Positions 8,147 to 20,274 are shown, counted from the first letter of the stretch. The stretch: 64,000 bases of DNA from Alteromonadaceae bacterium Bs31 (GCA_900177435.1 FXAI01000001.1:477663-541662); one strand, 5' to 3'. Notes: generated from the sequence alone by a model not told the origin. Program-made: numbers and translations.

Positions 8147-10066
8147 TTATTCCTCGATAACCATGGCTATTCTTAGGCGCTGGCTTTCAAACTGGGCTGT
8201 TTCACTATGGTAGTAGCCTTGGGCGTCAAAGTGGCTTACCAAAGCGCCAGCAGCAATCAGCTCGTCAAGTGCTGCAACAAAATCACTGTAAGCTTGGTAC
8301 ACATCGAAGCTTTTAGCTTGCTCGATGGTGTAAATGCCTTGTTCTGCAGCAGGCACGATCAAGGGCATACTTTCCAGCTCACTCAAATCAAGCGGTATAC
8401 CTGTGCTGAAGATAAAGTGTCTCTCGGCATCTGCAAGATTGAGTAGTAAACCCTCCTCAGTATTGGACTCCACCGCATTGGCGGAGGCAGTTCGGCCGTA
8501 AGATACATTCAGGTGGCTACGGACATTTGCTGCATTCGCGATGCTAGCGGCAATAAAGTCTGAAGGCGCTGTTCCGAACGGCGTAACATAGCCATGAAGT
8601 CGAATGGGGTCGTCCGCTGCAATGGTATCAAGTGCAATACTACCAGTGTCAATTTCATAGGCTGTCGGATCTGCGTCTTGTTCAGCACTTGCGCCTGTTC
8701 CGGAGAAATCAAAGATACTAACCCTGCGTCCGTTAATTTTAGCAACATCAACAACCAGCTCGCTGTCTGCACTCACCACGCGACCGGAAACTTTGCTGCC
8801 GGCCACGCGCACGAAGCCATTACTCGCATCCAATTGACCACTGCTATCCAGCTCTCCACTGGCCTGAACAAATGAGCCTACAGAAATATCACTGGCTTCG
8901 GCCTGTTCACCGCTTTTGGTAATAATGGTGCTGTCTGAAATGCTCAGGCTTATATCGTCGTTGAAGTGGGCATGTCTGTGACTGCTGCGTGTTTCCAGGC
9001 TGCCTCCGCGCACAGTGATTATGTTGCCATCGCGGGCAACCACTGTTCCCCGCATCAGGTCTTTGTCGTTCCAGGCGACGCTGCTGCCAGCTTTAATATC
9101 GGTGGCGACAAAAGTTTCGTTCTCTTTGTTCCAGTTGCCCTTTGCTACAAGCGCTGCGCTCTCTGTCTCGAGTTCGGCCAGTGCCGCCAGGCCGCTTTCA
9201 CTGGAGATAATCTCGCCATTGATTTCATAGCGGGTATTTTCATCCACAGAAACACTGGCTTGACCATGTTCTCCGTCTCTTTTGTACATGGGTCGTACCG
9301 CCAGGGTAAAGAGGCTCTCATCCAGATCGACCGTGTCTAATAGTCCACGCAGGCGGAAGGGTTTGGCTTCCTGGTGGAGTGTATCTGCCAGGAAAACGGG
9401 CTGAACCGTGACAGTTGCGCCGCTATCAGTGATGGTAATCTCGTTTGAAGCATCCAGGTCGAAGTCCAGCGTGATGTGTCCGCGACGACCTCGGTTCAGT
9501 ACCAAGTGATCTTTACCGCTGAGCTTAATGGCGACTGTTGTTTCTGCTAAAGCGACACCATCGGCGCCGATAACGACGGCTTCAAGGGCCTCACCCGCTT
9601 CGTTCTGCACCGTTATCTGCGCATCACTGAAATCAAGGCCAATAGTTACGCTCTCGTATGCGCCTAAGGGCACCGAGGCGACACTTAAGAGTTCGGAGAT
9701 ATCGACATATTGAGCAAAGTCCACGGTGGTAGCGCTGGGTAACACGCTAACTTCAGAGCCGTTTCTATGCACCAGGTTAATGGCCGTCAGGTCTACGCTG
9801 TAGCTGAGGAAGTCTCCTTCCGCGTCGGTGATGCTAATAAGCAGCTCACCTTTCTCAAGACTTGCCGTGTCGCTTACCGCTGGAGAATCGTTTTGTAAAA
9901 CCGGGTCACTGCTTGTGCCTGTTCCTCCGCCGCAGCCGGCGAGTAAGGATGACAAGCTAAATACTGTTGCAACCAGAATTCCCCTTAAGCCCAGGGAGGG
10001 GGTATATATCGAGAGTTTTTCAGGCAAAAACGCGCTCAATGGTTTACTCAGTCTTGGAATTATCAT
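8147..10066 (-). CDS. DUF4382/DUF5666-type lipoprotein
   Basis: The 639-residue product starts at 10066, where GGAG lies 8 bases upstream; an ATG at 10084 has no ribosome site. A signal sequence ends in a lipobox (SLLAGC) followed by GGGTG, so the mature protein is a lipoprotein. The first domain (after ~residue 70, starting GELLISITDAEGDFLSYSVDL) matches the DUF4382 pattern. It is followed by repeated small beta domains of DUF5666 type (GTVVARDGNIITVRGG, SGRVVSADSELVVDVAKINGRRV, DDPIRLHGYVTPFG). It is the first gene of the minus-strand sigma operon. The function is unknown; surface or matrix binding is only a guess. Confidence 0.8.
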   Translation of the reverse strand: MIIPRLSKPLSAFLPEKLSIYTPSLGLRGILVATVFSLSSLLAGCGGGTGTSSDPVLQNDSPAVSDTASLEKGELLISITDAEGDFLSYSVDLTAINLVHRNGSEVSVLPSATTVDFAQYVDISELLSVASVPLGAYESVTIGLDFSDAQITVQNEAGEALEAVVIGADGVALAETTVAIKLSGKDHLVLNRGRRGHITLDFDLDASNEITITDSGATVTVQPVFLADTLHQEAKPFRLRGLLDTVDLDESLFTLAVRPMYKRDGEHGQASVSVDENTRYEINGEIISSESGLAALAELETESAALVAKGNWNKENETFVATDIKAGSSVAWNDKDLMRGTVVARDGNIITVRGGSLETRSSHRHAHFNDDISLSISDSTIITKSGEQAEASDISVGSFVQASGELDSSGQLDASNGFVRVAGSKVSGRVVSADSELVVDVAKINGRRVSIFDFSGTGASAEQDADPTAYEIDTGSIALDTIAADDPIRLHGYVTPFGTAPSDFIAASIANAANVRSHLNVSYGRTASANAVESNTEEGLLLNLADAERHFIFSTGIPLDLSELESMPLIVPAAEQGIYTIEQAKSFDVYQAYSDFVAALDELIAAGALVSHFDAQGYYHSETAQFESQRLRIAMVIEE

Positions 10067-10105
10067 GCTAAAAGCTCCATACATTTGAATTAGTTACGAC
10101 CAGAA

Positions 10106-10119
10106 GTAGACATGTCTAC
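10106..10119. promoter_or_regulatory. 14-bp perfect palindrome upstream of the lipoprotein-sigma operon
   Basis: GTAGACATGTCTAC is a perfect palindrome 40-53 bases upstream of the operon's first start codon. Its half (GTAGACAT) recurs at 10689-10696, just upstream of the Lrp-type gene. It is a candidate operator; the cognate regulator is unknown. Confidence 0.45.
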
Positions 10120-10181
10120 CCCTATAACGTTGGAGCAAGGGGATTGGTTGACAAAAAAAATGTTTTTTTAAAAGTAAGACA

Positions 10182-10649
10182 TTAAAGGGGGAGGGCAGTG
10201 GTGTATTTTACCTGCTTTAAGGCAAACACCGAGTTGACTGATGCTACATTGGGCAGGTGGACCAGGGTACTTTTAAGCAGCTTCTCATAATGGTCAACGC
10301 TGGAGGCAACCACCTTGAGCAAATAGTCTTTATCGCCGGTGACCGAGTAGCATTCCACGATGTCATCCAGATCCTGCACCGCCTTTTCGAAGGCGAGCAG
10401 GGATTCCTCATTGTGGCTCTTGATGGTGATGTAGGCATGTACGGTTACACTTAGCTGCAGCTTTTCGGCATTGAGAATAGTTACTCGCCGGGCAATATAG
10501 CCGGCTTCTTCTAGGCGTTTTACCCGGCGCCAGCATGGGGTGTGAGATAATCCAACCGCCTCTCCCAGATCTGCCATGGAAATGTCGGCATGGCTTTGCA
10601 GGCAGTTAAGAATTTTGATGTCGTGTTTATCGAGTTCGTTATTGGGCAT
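10182..10649 (-). CDS. Lrp/AsnC family transcriptional regulator
   Basis: The 155-residue protein shows the family layout: LDKHDIKILNCLQSHADIS, a winged helix-turn-helix (MADLGEAVGLSHTPCWRRVKRLEEAGYI), then a RAM/AsnC ligand-binding domain with the conserved VTGDKDYLLKVV loop. Lrp-type proteins bind amino acids and wrap DNA as octamers. It is divergent from an aromatic-type aminotransferase with ~120 bases between the two starts, a typical arrangement for a local regulator of amino-acid metabolism. Regularly spaced AACTTA repeats occupy that gap. Confidence 0.93.
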   Translation of the reverse strand: MPNNELDKHDIKILNCLQSHADISMADLGEAVGLSHTPCWRRVKRLEEAGYIARRVTILNAEKLQLSVTVHAYITIKSHNEESLLAFEKAVQDLDDIVECYSVTGDKDYLLKVVASSVDHYEKLLKSTLVHLPNVASVNSVFALKQVKYTTALPL

Positions 10650-10706
10650 AGGCTTGGGTTAAACTGGAGAGTTTGTTGGACTGTACACGTAGACATTTTA
10701 ACTAAC

Positions 10707-10736
10707 AACTTAAGTGGTAACTTAACTTATAACTTA
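10707..10736. promoter_or_regulatory. AACTTA repeat cluster between the Lrp-type gene and aminotransferase
   Basis: AACTTA occurs at 10707, 10719, 10724 and 10731; three of the copies are exactly 12 bases apart. It is a plausible binding array for the divergently encoded Lrp-type protein (inference). Confidence 0.4.
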
Positions 10737-10772
10737 CCTGACAATTTACATTTAATAACAGAAAGACATTCT

Positions 10773-11966
10773 ATGTTCGAATCATTAGCACAACTTCCGC
10801 CCGACCCTATTCTGGGGCTTATCGCTGCGTACAAGCAAGACCCGCGGCCAAACAAAATTGACGTGGGTGTTGGGGTATACCGGGATGAAAATGGTGAGAC
10901 ACCTGTTTTGCAGTCGGTCAAACAGGCTGAGCAATATTTGCTGGCCAGCGAGACTAGCAAAGCCTATGTGGGGCCCGCGGGAAACCCTGAATTTATTGCT
11001 CAAATGAAAAAATTGATTCTCGGCAGTGGGCATACCGCTCTGGACCGCTTGGCCCTGGTACAGACGCCCGGTGGTTGTGGTGCACTGCGAGTGGCTGCCG
11101 AGCTGATCAAGCGTGCAAAAGCGGGTGCGAGAATTTGGGTGAGCGACCCTACCTGGGGGAATCACATTCCTTTGTTGGGGGATGCGGGCGTCGAGCTTGT
11201 TAGTTATCCCTACTATAACTTTTCCAGGCATCAGATTTGTTTCGACGAAATGTTCAGCGCCTTAAAACACGTGGGGAAGGGGGATCTTGTCTTATTTCAC
11301 GCCTGTTGTCATAACCCCAGCGGCGCAGATTTAAGCCAGGCGCAGTGGCAGGAAATCACTCGCCTGGCTGAGCAGCAAGGCTTCGTGCCCTTTATCGATA
11401 TGGCCTACCAGGGCTTCGGCGAGGGCTTAGATCAAGACGCCTATGGCATTCGCTTAATGTGTGAGCGCTTACCCGAGGTATTGCTTGCGGTCTCTTGTTC
11501 CAAAAATTTCGGCCTGTACCGAGAGCGGGTGGGTGCGCTTGCTTTACTCAGTGATCAGCCTCAGGTTGCCAGCAGCCATTTTGCCAATATTGTGCGTGGC
11601 ATCTACTCCATGCCGCCGTCCCATGGGGCTTCCATCGTTGCCACCATACTTTCGGACAGTTCTCTGGAGCAGCAATGGCGGGTAGAGCTTACTCAGATGC
11701 GTGAACGCATTATCGCCATGCGCCAGTGTTTAGTTGAAAAAATGAAAGCCTTAGGCGCAGGGCCACGCTTTGCTCATATTGCCGCGCAGCAAGGCATGTT
11801 CTCATTTTTGGGGATTACGCCAACAGAAGTTGCAGCGCTGCGGGAGCAGCACGCTGTTTACATGGTGGATACCGGGCGAGTGAGCCTGGCAGGCTTAAAT
11901 GATAATAATATAGATGCCTTCTGTTCTGCGCTCCAGGCGGTCCTTATTCCCTCTGGTGGGGTGTAA
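10773..11966 (+). CDS. Aspartate/aromatic-type aminotransferase (class I, PLP)
   Basis: The ATG at 10773 (MFESLAQLPPDPILGL) gives 397 residues, the usual size of AspC/TyrB proteins. The Schiff-base lysine lies in SCSKNFGLYRERVG. Other conserved stretches are IDVGVGVYRDENGETPVL, VQTPGGCGALRVAAEL, WVSDPTWGNH, HACCHNPSGAD, IDMAYQGFGEG and the substrate-binding RVSLAGLN near the end. The enzyme should exchange amino groups between an acidic or aromatic amino acid and 2-oxoglutarate in the cytosol. Sequence alone does not separate AspC from TyrB. Divergence from an Lrp/AsnC regulator suggests amino-acid-responsive control. Confidence 0.93.
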   Translation: MFESLAQLPPDPILGLIAAYKQDPRPNKIDVGVGVYRDENGETPVLQSVKQAEQYLLASETSKAYVGPAGNPEFIAQMKKLILGSGHTALDRLALVQTPGGCGALRVAAELIKRAKAGARIWVSDPTWGNHIPLLGDAGVELVSYPYYNFSRHQICFDEMFSALKHVGKGDLVLFHACCHNPSGADLSQAQWQEITRLAEQQGFVPFIDMAYQGFGEGLDQDAYGIRLMCERLPEVLLAVSCSKNFGLYRERVGALALLSDQPQVASSHFANIVRGIYSMPPSHGASIVATILSDSSLEQQWRVELTQMRERIIAMRQCLVEKMKALGAGPRFAHIAAQQGMFSFLGITPTEVAALREQHAVYMVDTGRVSLAGLNDNNIDAFCSALQAVLIPSGGV

Positions 11967-12132
11967 GCTAGAAATAACTACAACGTTTAAGTATGAGGCT
12001 TCTATACTTAGTAAGCTTAGCGAAACCCCGTCAGGGAAAGCCTGTAAATGATATCTTTACGGGAAAAAATACCGGCGAAGCCGAACATGAAGCCGAACAT
12101 ATAGTTAATTGAATTAAGAGGTTACAGGTCGT

Positions 12133-13362
12133 ATGGCGAAAACCGTCATGATGCACGTGGGCGAGCTGCGAGTGGGGATGTATGTCAGTAAGCTGGACCG
12201 GGAGTGGCTCGATACGCCATTTATCATGCAGGGTTTTTTGCTTGAAGACGAAGAAGATATTGATATTGTTTCTGAGTACTGTGAGCATGTTTGGATCGAT
12301 ACCGATTACGTTGCCGAAACACTAAGTGCCTACAGCTCAGGAGAGGGTAAAGCAAGCAGGGCCCGTCCTGCTCCGGGCGTATTTGCTCCAGAAGTGCCTG
12401 TGGAGCAGGAGCACGCCAAAACCTACAAAGCTTTCCGCGAAGCGCGCTTACTGACAAAAACACTGTTAGATGATATCCGCCTCGGTTCCGCGCTAGATGG
12501 AAGTACCGCCAAAGACACAGTAAAGGATTGTGTTCAATCTGTAATTCGTCACCCGGATGCCCTGCTTTGGATGGCAAAAATTCGAGATGAAAGAGAATAC
12601 ACCGCTGAGCACTGCTTAAATGTTTGTATACTCGCCATTGCCTTCGCTCGCCAATTGGGCTACGAAGAAGACGAGCTACACAATATTGGCATGTGTGGTT
12701 TGTTGCACGATGTTGGAAAAATGCGGGTACCTCAAGAGATTGTAGATAAGCCCGCGCGACTAACCCCGAAGGAAATGCGCTTGATGAAGGCGCATACAGT
12801 ACACGGCAGGAACCTGCTGCTATCGGGCTCGAATATCTACAGTGGTGCCGTGGATGTGGCATACAGCCACCATGAGCGAATGGATGGCATGGGCTATCCG
12901 CGTAAAATTCCCGGCAACAGCATTTCCCGCTATTCTAGGCTTATATCCATCGTAGATGCCTATGATGCAATGACTGCAGACCGTTGTTACTCTCCAGCAA
13001 AAACGTCAACCGAAGCACTGAAAATTATTTATAACGAGAAAGGCAGACATTTCGACGAAGTATTGGCGGTTAAATTTATTGAGACCATTGGCTTGTACCC
13101 CGCGGGCAGTATCGTAGAGCTCTACAGTGGCGAGGTCGGTATCGTTGTAGAGTCCAACCCAAGGTTTAGACACCTGCCTAGAGTCATCGTATTGATGAAC
13201 GAGGGCAAAAAACTTCTGCAAAAAGAAGTAGTAAAGGACCTCTCCTTCATTGAGAGCGGCGAGCTCCCCAGAAAGTACCTGATTAAGCAAGTGTGGAGAG
13301 ATGGCAGTTTTGATATTCGTTTACGTGAATACCAGAAAAAAGGCCTTGTGCTCAAGATGTAA
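12133..13362 (+). CDS. HD-GYP domain cyclic-di-GMP phosphodiesterase with DUF3391
   Basis: The 409-residue protein has an N-terminal DUF3391 domain (MHVGELRVGMYVSKLDREWLDTPF, ending near WIDTDYV). A full HD-GYP domain follows from about residue 150: AEHCLNVCILAIAFA, LLHDVGKMRVP with the HD pair and the GK, HTVHGRNLL, SHHERMDGMGYP with the GYP residues, and IVDAYDAMTADR. All metal ligands appear to be present, so hydrolysis of c-di-GMP is expected. It is soluble with no sensory input domain other than DUF3391. It lies alone; a tandem 12-bp repeat (12077-12100) lies in the leader. Confidence 0.93.
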   Translation: MAKTVMMHVGELRVGMYVSKLDREWLDTPFIMQGFLLEDEEDIDIVSEYCEHVWIDTDYVAETLSAYSSGEGKASRARPAPGVFAPEVPVEQEHAKTYKAFREARLLTKTLLDDIRLGSALDGSTAKDTVKDCVQSVIRHPDALLWMAKIRDEREYTAEHCLNVCILAIAFARQLGYEEDELHNIGMCGLLHDVGKMRVPQEIVDKPARLTPKEMRLMKAHTVHGRNLLLSGSNIYSGAVDVAYSHHERMDGMGYPRKIPGNSISRYSRLISIVDAYDAMTADRCYSPAKTSTEALKIIYNEKGRHFDEVLAVKFIETIGLYPAGSIVELYSGEVGIVVESNPRFRHLPRVIVLMNEGKKLLQKEVVKDLSFIESGELPRKYLIKQVWRDGSFDIRLREYQKKGLVLKM

Positions 13363-13418
13363 TTTTATCGAGATTTTCGTACAATCCCTATCCGCCAACA
13401 AAGCACCAATATTTTTCT

Positions 13419-13904
13419 GTGAAAACAAATCTGATTACTCCCGAGGGATTGCAGCAATTAAAAGAAGAGTTGGATTTTCTCTGGCGCACTGAACGGCCGG
13501 AGGTCACTAAAAAGGTCTCTTGGGCTGCTTCCCTTGGCGATAGAAGTGAGAACGCCGACTACCAGTACAACAAAAAACGCCTGCGAGAGATTGATCGACG
13601 GGTTCGTTTCTTGCGAAAACGTATAGAAGATGTACGAGTGGTAGAGTATTCGCCGCAACAGGACGGCAAAATATTTTTTGGTGCCTGGGTAGAGATAGAA
13701 AACGACGAAGGCGAGACACTGCGGCTGCGTATAGTAGGGGTGGACGAAATCTATGAGCGTAAAGATTACATCTCCATAGACTCACCAATGGCCCGCGCTC
13801 TGTTAAAAAAACAGGTAGATGAGGAGGCCGTGGTTAAAACGCCTACTGGAGACGTTACCTGGTATGTGAATAAAATTGATTATCAGAGCGCAAATGTATC
13901 CTGA
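13419..13904 (+). CDS. greB: Transcription elongation factor GreB
   Basis: GreB rescues backtracked RNA polymerase by stimulating transcript cleavage. The 161-residue product starts at a GTG and fits the family: KTNLITPEGLQQLKEELDFLW, the acidic-tip coiled coil (GDRSENADYQYNKKRLREIDRRVRFLRKRIED) and the FKBP-like C-terminal domain ending with the TPTGDVTWYVNKI motif. The long basic coiled coil and the sequence ending favour GreB over GreA. The last 22 bases overlap the 3' end of the convergent S9 peptidase gene. Confidence 0.95.
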   Translation: MKTNLITPEGLQQLKEELDFLWRTERPEVTKKVSWAASLGDRSENADYQYNKKRLREIDRRVRFLRKRIEDVRVVEYSPQQDGKIFFGAWVEIENDEGETLRLRIVGVDEIYERKDYISIDSPMARALLKKQVDEEAVVKTPTGDVTWYVNKIDYQSANVS

Positions 13905-15883
13905 TAAAACTTTAACTCTTCGTCCAGCATAATTTCTATGTTGTGCGCATTGCGGAACCCGTGCCCTTCATCTGGAAAGGTGATGTAGCGAACCTCCAGG
14001 CCTTTATCCTTAACAGCCTTTACCATTGCCTCTGCCTGGTTTGGAGGCACAACTTTGTCTTCCAAGCCTTGAAACACCAGCAGTGGGCAACTTATATTTT
14101 TGACAAAATGGATGGGCGAACGCTGGTAGTACAATTGTTTTTCCTGTGGGTATTTTCCTACCAGTTTATCCAGGTAGCGTGCTTCAAATTTATGCGTATC
14201 ACTGGCAAGAGTTTCCAAGTCGCCAATACCGTACAGACTAACGCCTGCTTTAAAGGTATTCGCAAAAGCTAGTGCTGCGAGCACGGTATAGCCTCCGGCA
14301 CTACTGCCCTTGATAATGAGTTTTTCCGGGTCGGCCCAGCCTTGTTTTACTGCAAACTGAGCCGCCGTGCAGACGTCATCCACATCATAAATACCCCATT
14401 GCTTGTGTAAGGACTGGCGAAACTTTCTGCCAAAACCGGTGCTACCACGATAATTTACATCAAGCACCGCAAAGCCTCTGTTGGTCCAATACTGAATTTT
14501 AAAATTTAACGCTGCCTCCGTTGCCCCGGTTGGGCCACCGTGGCAAAGGGTAATCATCGGCGGCTTTTCGCCGTTCCCACTGTATTCGCTATTGAGCGGC
14601 GGGTAGTAAAAACCATAAGCTGTCTCGGTGCGATCTTTTCCCGTTTTAAAATTAAATGCCAGGGGTTGTGAAATTTCTGTTGTATTTATAGGCAGGTCAC
14701 TCGCCGTGAGTGCTGAGATGTTTCCCTTGCTAAACGTATTTACGCAAGGCAGCTTGTATGTGTCGCTGCTAATAAAAACTGCGGTATTATCTTCGCAATT
14801 TATGCCGTGTAAGCTGGCGAGAGGCCCGGTGAGGGTTTCCATTTGCTTGCTGTTTGCAAGGTGGATTTTACACAGTTGCCACATGCCGTTTTGTGTATAG
14901 GAAGCAAGCAGAGTGTCGGCATTTAAAAAATCATAGCTAGACATATTGAATGTCCATTGAGGCGTTGCGAACTCAGCCTCCATATCGCATACACTTTGGA
15001 TTTCTACGTGTTCAGCATGCAAATCAGCGGCAGGGATTCGATAAATATTCCACCAGTTGTTCCTGTCCGAAACAAAAAACAAATCACCTTTGGGGGAAAA
15101 ACGCGGCTGAAAAATACTTTCCTTGCCTTCTTTACCTTCACGTGTTTCGGAGCTTTCACAATGTTGGCCAGAGTGAGCGATAATTTTTCGAGCATTTTCT
15201 TTTTTGAAAAAACCATCTGCTGATCGGTGGCAAAGCCATAAGTGGGTGGTATCCCATGGCATGTCGGGGTGGTTCCAGCTTAGCCAGCAGCAGTACTTTC
15301 CATCGGGTGAGAGTGCTGGGTTCGAATAAAAATCATCCCCTTGCGCCAAAGTGCTAATTACGCCGCTGCCGTCGAGTGCAATGCAGGCGAGGGTGTTCTT
15401 TGGCTCTGGCTTGTCATTGCTTAGCTCGCTATGATCCTCGCAGACTGCCAGCAGAACCTGGCCATGTTCATCCACAACTAAATCGGCAAAGCGCAGTTTC
15501 CCTTCACTGTCTTGGGTAAGGGCGCGGGGCTCAACTTTTTCACTATTTAACTGCAATTGGTAAATAGCCTGGTCATCGGCCAGTACGAAATACAATACAT
15601 CTCCCGCAATACAATAGCTGCCTCCTCCGTACTCATGTACACGGGACTTCGCACTCAATGGCCGGGGCAGAATCCAGTCATAGCTCCGCGGAGAGTCTGC
15701 TTGTTTCATCATCAGCGCTGCACGACCTTTTTCTTCTGGTAATGTTTGTAGCCAAAAGACACGGCCATTATGCAGGAAGGGTTCGCTCAGGCGTGGAGAT
15801 TTTCCTGCCACCAAGGCTGCGCTAACGGTAGAAGGCCAACTGCCGAAAGGCTGGTTGTTTTTGTGATTTTCTGCAGAGCTCAT
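13883..15883 (-). CDS. S9 family (prolyl oligopeptidase-like) peptidase
   Basis: From the ATG at 15883 (MSSAENHKNN) the product is 666 residues; an upstream extension to 16000 runs into the tilS start and is not needed. The first ~400 residues resemble a seven-bladed beta-propeller (repeated SPDGKY, SPKGDLFFVSDR types of turn). The rest is an alpha/beta hydrolase with the nucleophile motif GSSAGGY, an Asp in GLEDKVVPP and a His in DEGHGF, giving the Ser-Asp-His triad. There is no signal peptide, so it is cytosolic. It probably cleaves short peptides (dipeptidyl- or acyl-aminoacyl-peptidase type); the exact specificity is not readable. It is divergent from tilS. Confidence 0.92.
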   Translation of the reverse strand: MSSAENHKNNQPFGSWPSTVSAALVAGKSPRLSEPFLHNGRVFWLQTLPEEKGRAALMMKQADSPRSYDWILPRPLSAKSRVHEYGGGSYCIAGDVLYFVLADDQAIYQLQLNSEKVEPRALTQDSEGKLRFADLVVDEHGQVLLAVCEDHSELSNDKPEPKNTLACIALDGSGVISTLAQGDDFYSNPALSPDGKYCCWLSWNHPDMPWDTTHLWLCHRSADGFFKKENARKIIAHSGQHCESSETREGKEGKESIFQPRFSPKGDLFFVSDRNNWWNIYRIPAADLHAEHVEIQSVCDMEAEFATPQWTFNMSSYDFLNADTLLASYTQNGMWQLCKIHLANSKQMETLTGPLASLHGINCEDNTAVFISSDTYKLPCVNTFSKGNISALTASDLPINTTEISQPLAFNFKTGKDRTETAYGFYYPPLNSEYSGNGEKPPMITLCHGGPTGATEAALNFKIQYWTNRGFAVLDVNYRGSTGFGRKFRQSLHKQWGIYDVDDVCTAAQFAVKQGWADPEKLIIKGSSAGGYTVLAALAFANTFKAGVSLYGIGDLETLASDTHKFEARYLDKLVGKYPQEKQLYYQRSPIHFVKNISCPLLVFQGLEDKVVPPNQAEAMVKAVKDKGLEVRYITFPDEGHGFRNAHNIEIMLDEELKFYQDTFAL

Positions 15884-15958
15884 AGGCCACCGGTGCTCAT
15901 TAATTGGGTTTTGATTTATGATGGAAGGATACATCCAAAGGTTTGGCAATTGTCCAGT

Positions 15959-17281
15959 ATGAGTAGCGTTTTTCAAGCACTGATTGAGCGAGCAGAACAA
16001 CTTAAAGGCTATCGGCGGGTTTTCCTGGGTTTTAGTGGTGGCTTGGATTCAACGGTTTTACTTCATCAGCTGAAGAGCCTGGGTTTAAATAATTTGGTGG
16101 CCGTGCATGTGAATCACCAGCTTATGCCCGAAGCTGATGGCTGGGAGCAGCACTGCGCAAGCATAGCCGCTTCTTGGGCATGCGATTTTGAAAGCAGAAA
16201 AGTGCAGCTGGGCAATACCGGGGGTGGTGTTGAAGAGGCTGCTCGCAGCGCTCGTTACAAGGTGTTTTCTGAATGTGTTACTCAGCAGGATGTGCTACTT
16301 ACCGCGCACCATGCGGATGATCAGGCAGAAACGCTACTGTTTCGTCTGTTTCGCGGTTCCGGCCTTAAAGGGCTGGCGGCAGTAAGAGCGCAAACCAGCC
16401 TAAAAATGGATAAGGTCTCATTTGAAGTACTGCGCCCATTTTTACACTGTAGCCGTGAGCAGATACTCGATTATGCTCGTGCGCACCACCTAAGCTGGAT
16501 TGACGACAGCAGTAATAATGACCAGCACTTTGACCGGAATTATCTTCGCCACAGCTTGCTGCCCCTTGTGCAAAAAAAATGGCCGGGTGTCTGCTCCAAG
16601 CTGGCTACCAGCGCGAGCTTGCTCGCCGAGAGCGATGCCTTGCTGGATGACTACCTAGCGGGTGACTTCTCTCAATGTGAAGCGAGAAAAGAGCGCTTGG
16701 GTGAAAGTATCAACCTGCAGGTGTTTCAGCAGTTTTCCTGGACTAAGCAAAAACATCTTCTGCGATACTGGCTGGCGCAAAATCACTATTTGCTGCCGGA
16801 ACAAAAACATATGGTGGAGGTGCAAAAAATGTTGCGGGCATCGGCTGACGCCACACCGGATGTCAGTTGGGGGAGGCAGGAAGGTGGCTGTAGTTTAAAA
16901 CGCTTCAAGCAGCGCTTGTATTTGCTGCCCAGAGTTGACTTGTCTCAACAAGGGCGCAGCTTCGAATGGCACACCAGTGAGCCTCTTGCCCTGGGCAATG
17001 TCTCCTCTCTGGCAGGGGAGGTGACCGAATCCGGAATAGCGCCAGGCCAGTACCGTATAAAATTTCGTGAGGGGGGAGAGCGTTGTCGCCCGGAGTTCCG
17101 AGACAGATCGCAAACCCTAAAAAAACTCCTGCAGGAGCTTGGCTTGGAGCCCTGGCTACGCGACTGTGTGCCTCTCATATATAAAGGGGCGGAACTTGTC
17201 GCGGTAGCAGATCTTTGGGTTTGCCATGATTATGCTGTGCCAGAGGGTATACGGCCTAAGTGGCGCTTGACGGCGGCCTGA
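15959..17281 (+). CDS. tilS: tRNA(Ile)-lysidine synthase TilS
   Basis: TilS ligates lysine to C34 of the minor tRNA-Ile (CAU), changing both its identity and decoding. The ATG at 15959 gives 440 residues. The PP-loop ATP-binding motif SGGLDS is at residues 26-31, followed by family stretches VHVNHQL, EEAARSARYKVF, TAHHADDQAETLLFRLFRGSGLKGL and WIDDSSNND. The C-terminal TilS domain is recognised by REGGERCRP and VPLIYKGAELVAVADLWV. An upstream extension of the frame overlaps the divergent peptidase and is rejected. In related genomes tilS commonly precedes pyrG, as here. Confidence 0.95.
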   Translation: MSSVFQALIERAEQLKGYRRVFLGFSGGLDSTVLLHQLKSLGLNNLVAVHVNHQLMPEADGWEQHCASIAASWACDFESRKVQLGNTGGGVEEAARSARYKVFSECVTQQDVLLTAHHADDQAETLLFRLFRGSGLKGLAAVRAQTSLKMDKVSFEVLRPFLHCSREQILDYARAHHLSWIDDSSNNDQHFDRNYLRHSLLPLVQKKWPGVCSKLATSASLLAESDALLDDYLAGDFSQCEARKERLGESINLQVFQQFSWTKQKHLLRYWLAQNHYLLPEQKHMVEVQKMLRASADATPDVSWGRQEGGCSLKRFKQRLYLLPRVDLSQQGRSFEWHTSEPLALGNVSSLAGEVTESGIAPGQYRIKFREGGERCRPEFRDRSQTLKKLLQELGLEPWLRDCVPLIYKGAELVAVADLWVCHDYAVPEGIRPKWRLTAA

Positions 17282-19380
<2,099 letters not shown>

Positions 19381-19394
19381 AATAGCGGCCCTAG

Positions 19395-20258
<864 letters not shown>

Positions 20259-20274
20259 GTCATTAATTTACTAA

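Noticed and set aside
10590-10772. 61-residue N-terminal extension of the aminotransferase
   Set aside because: It overlaps the start of the divergent Lrp-type gene and has no family support; MFESLAQLPPDP is the usual N-terminus.
11967-12132. Cyclic-di-GMP riboswitch before the HD-GYP gene
   Set aside because: I looked for the GEMM-type conserved core and did not find it; only a short direct repeat is present.
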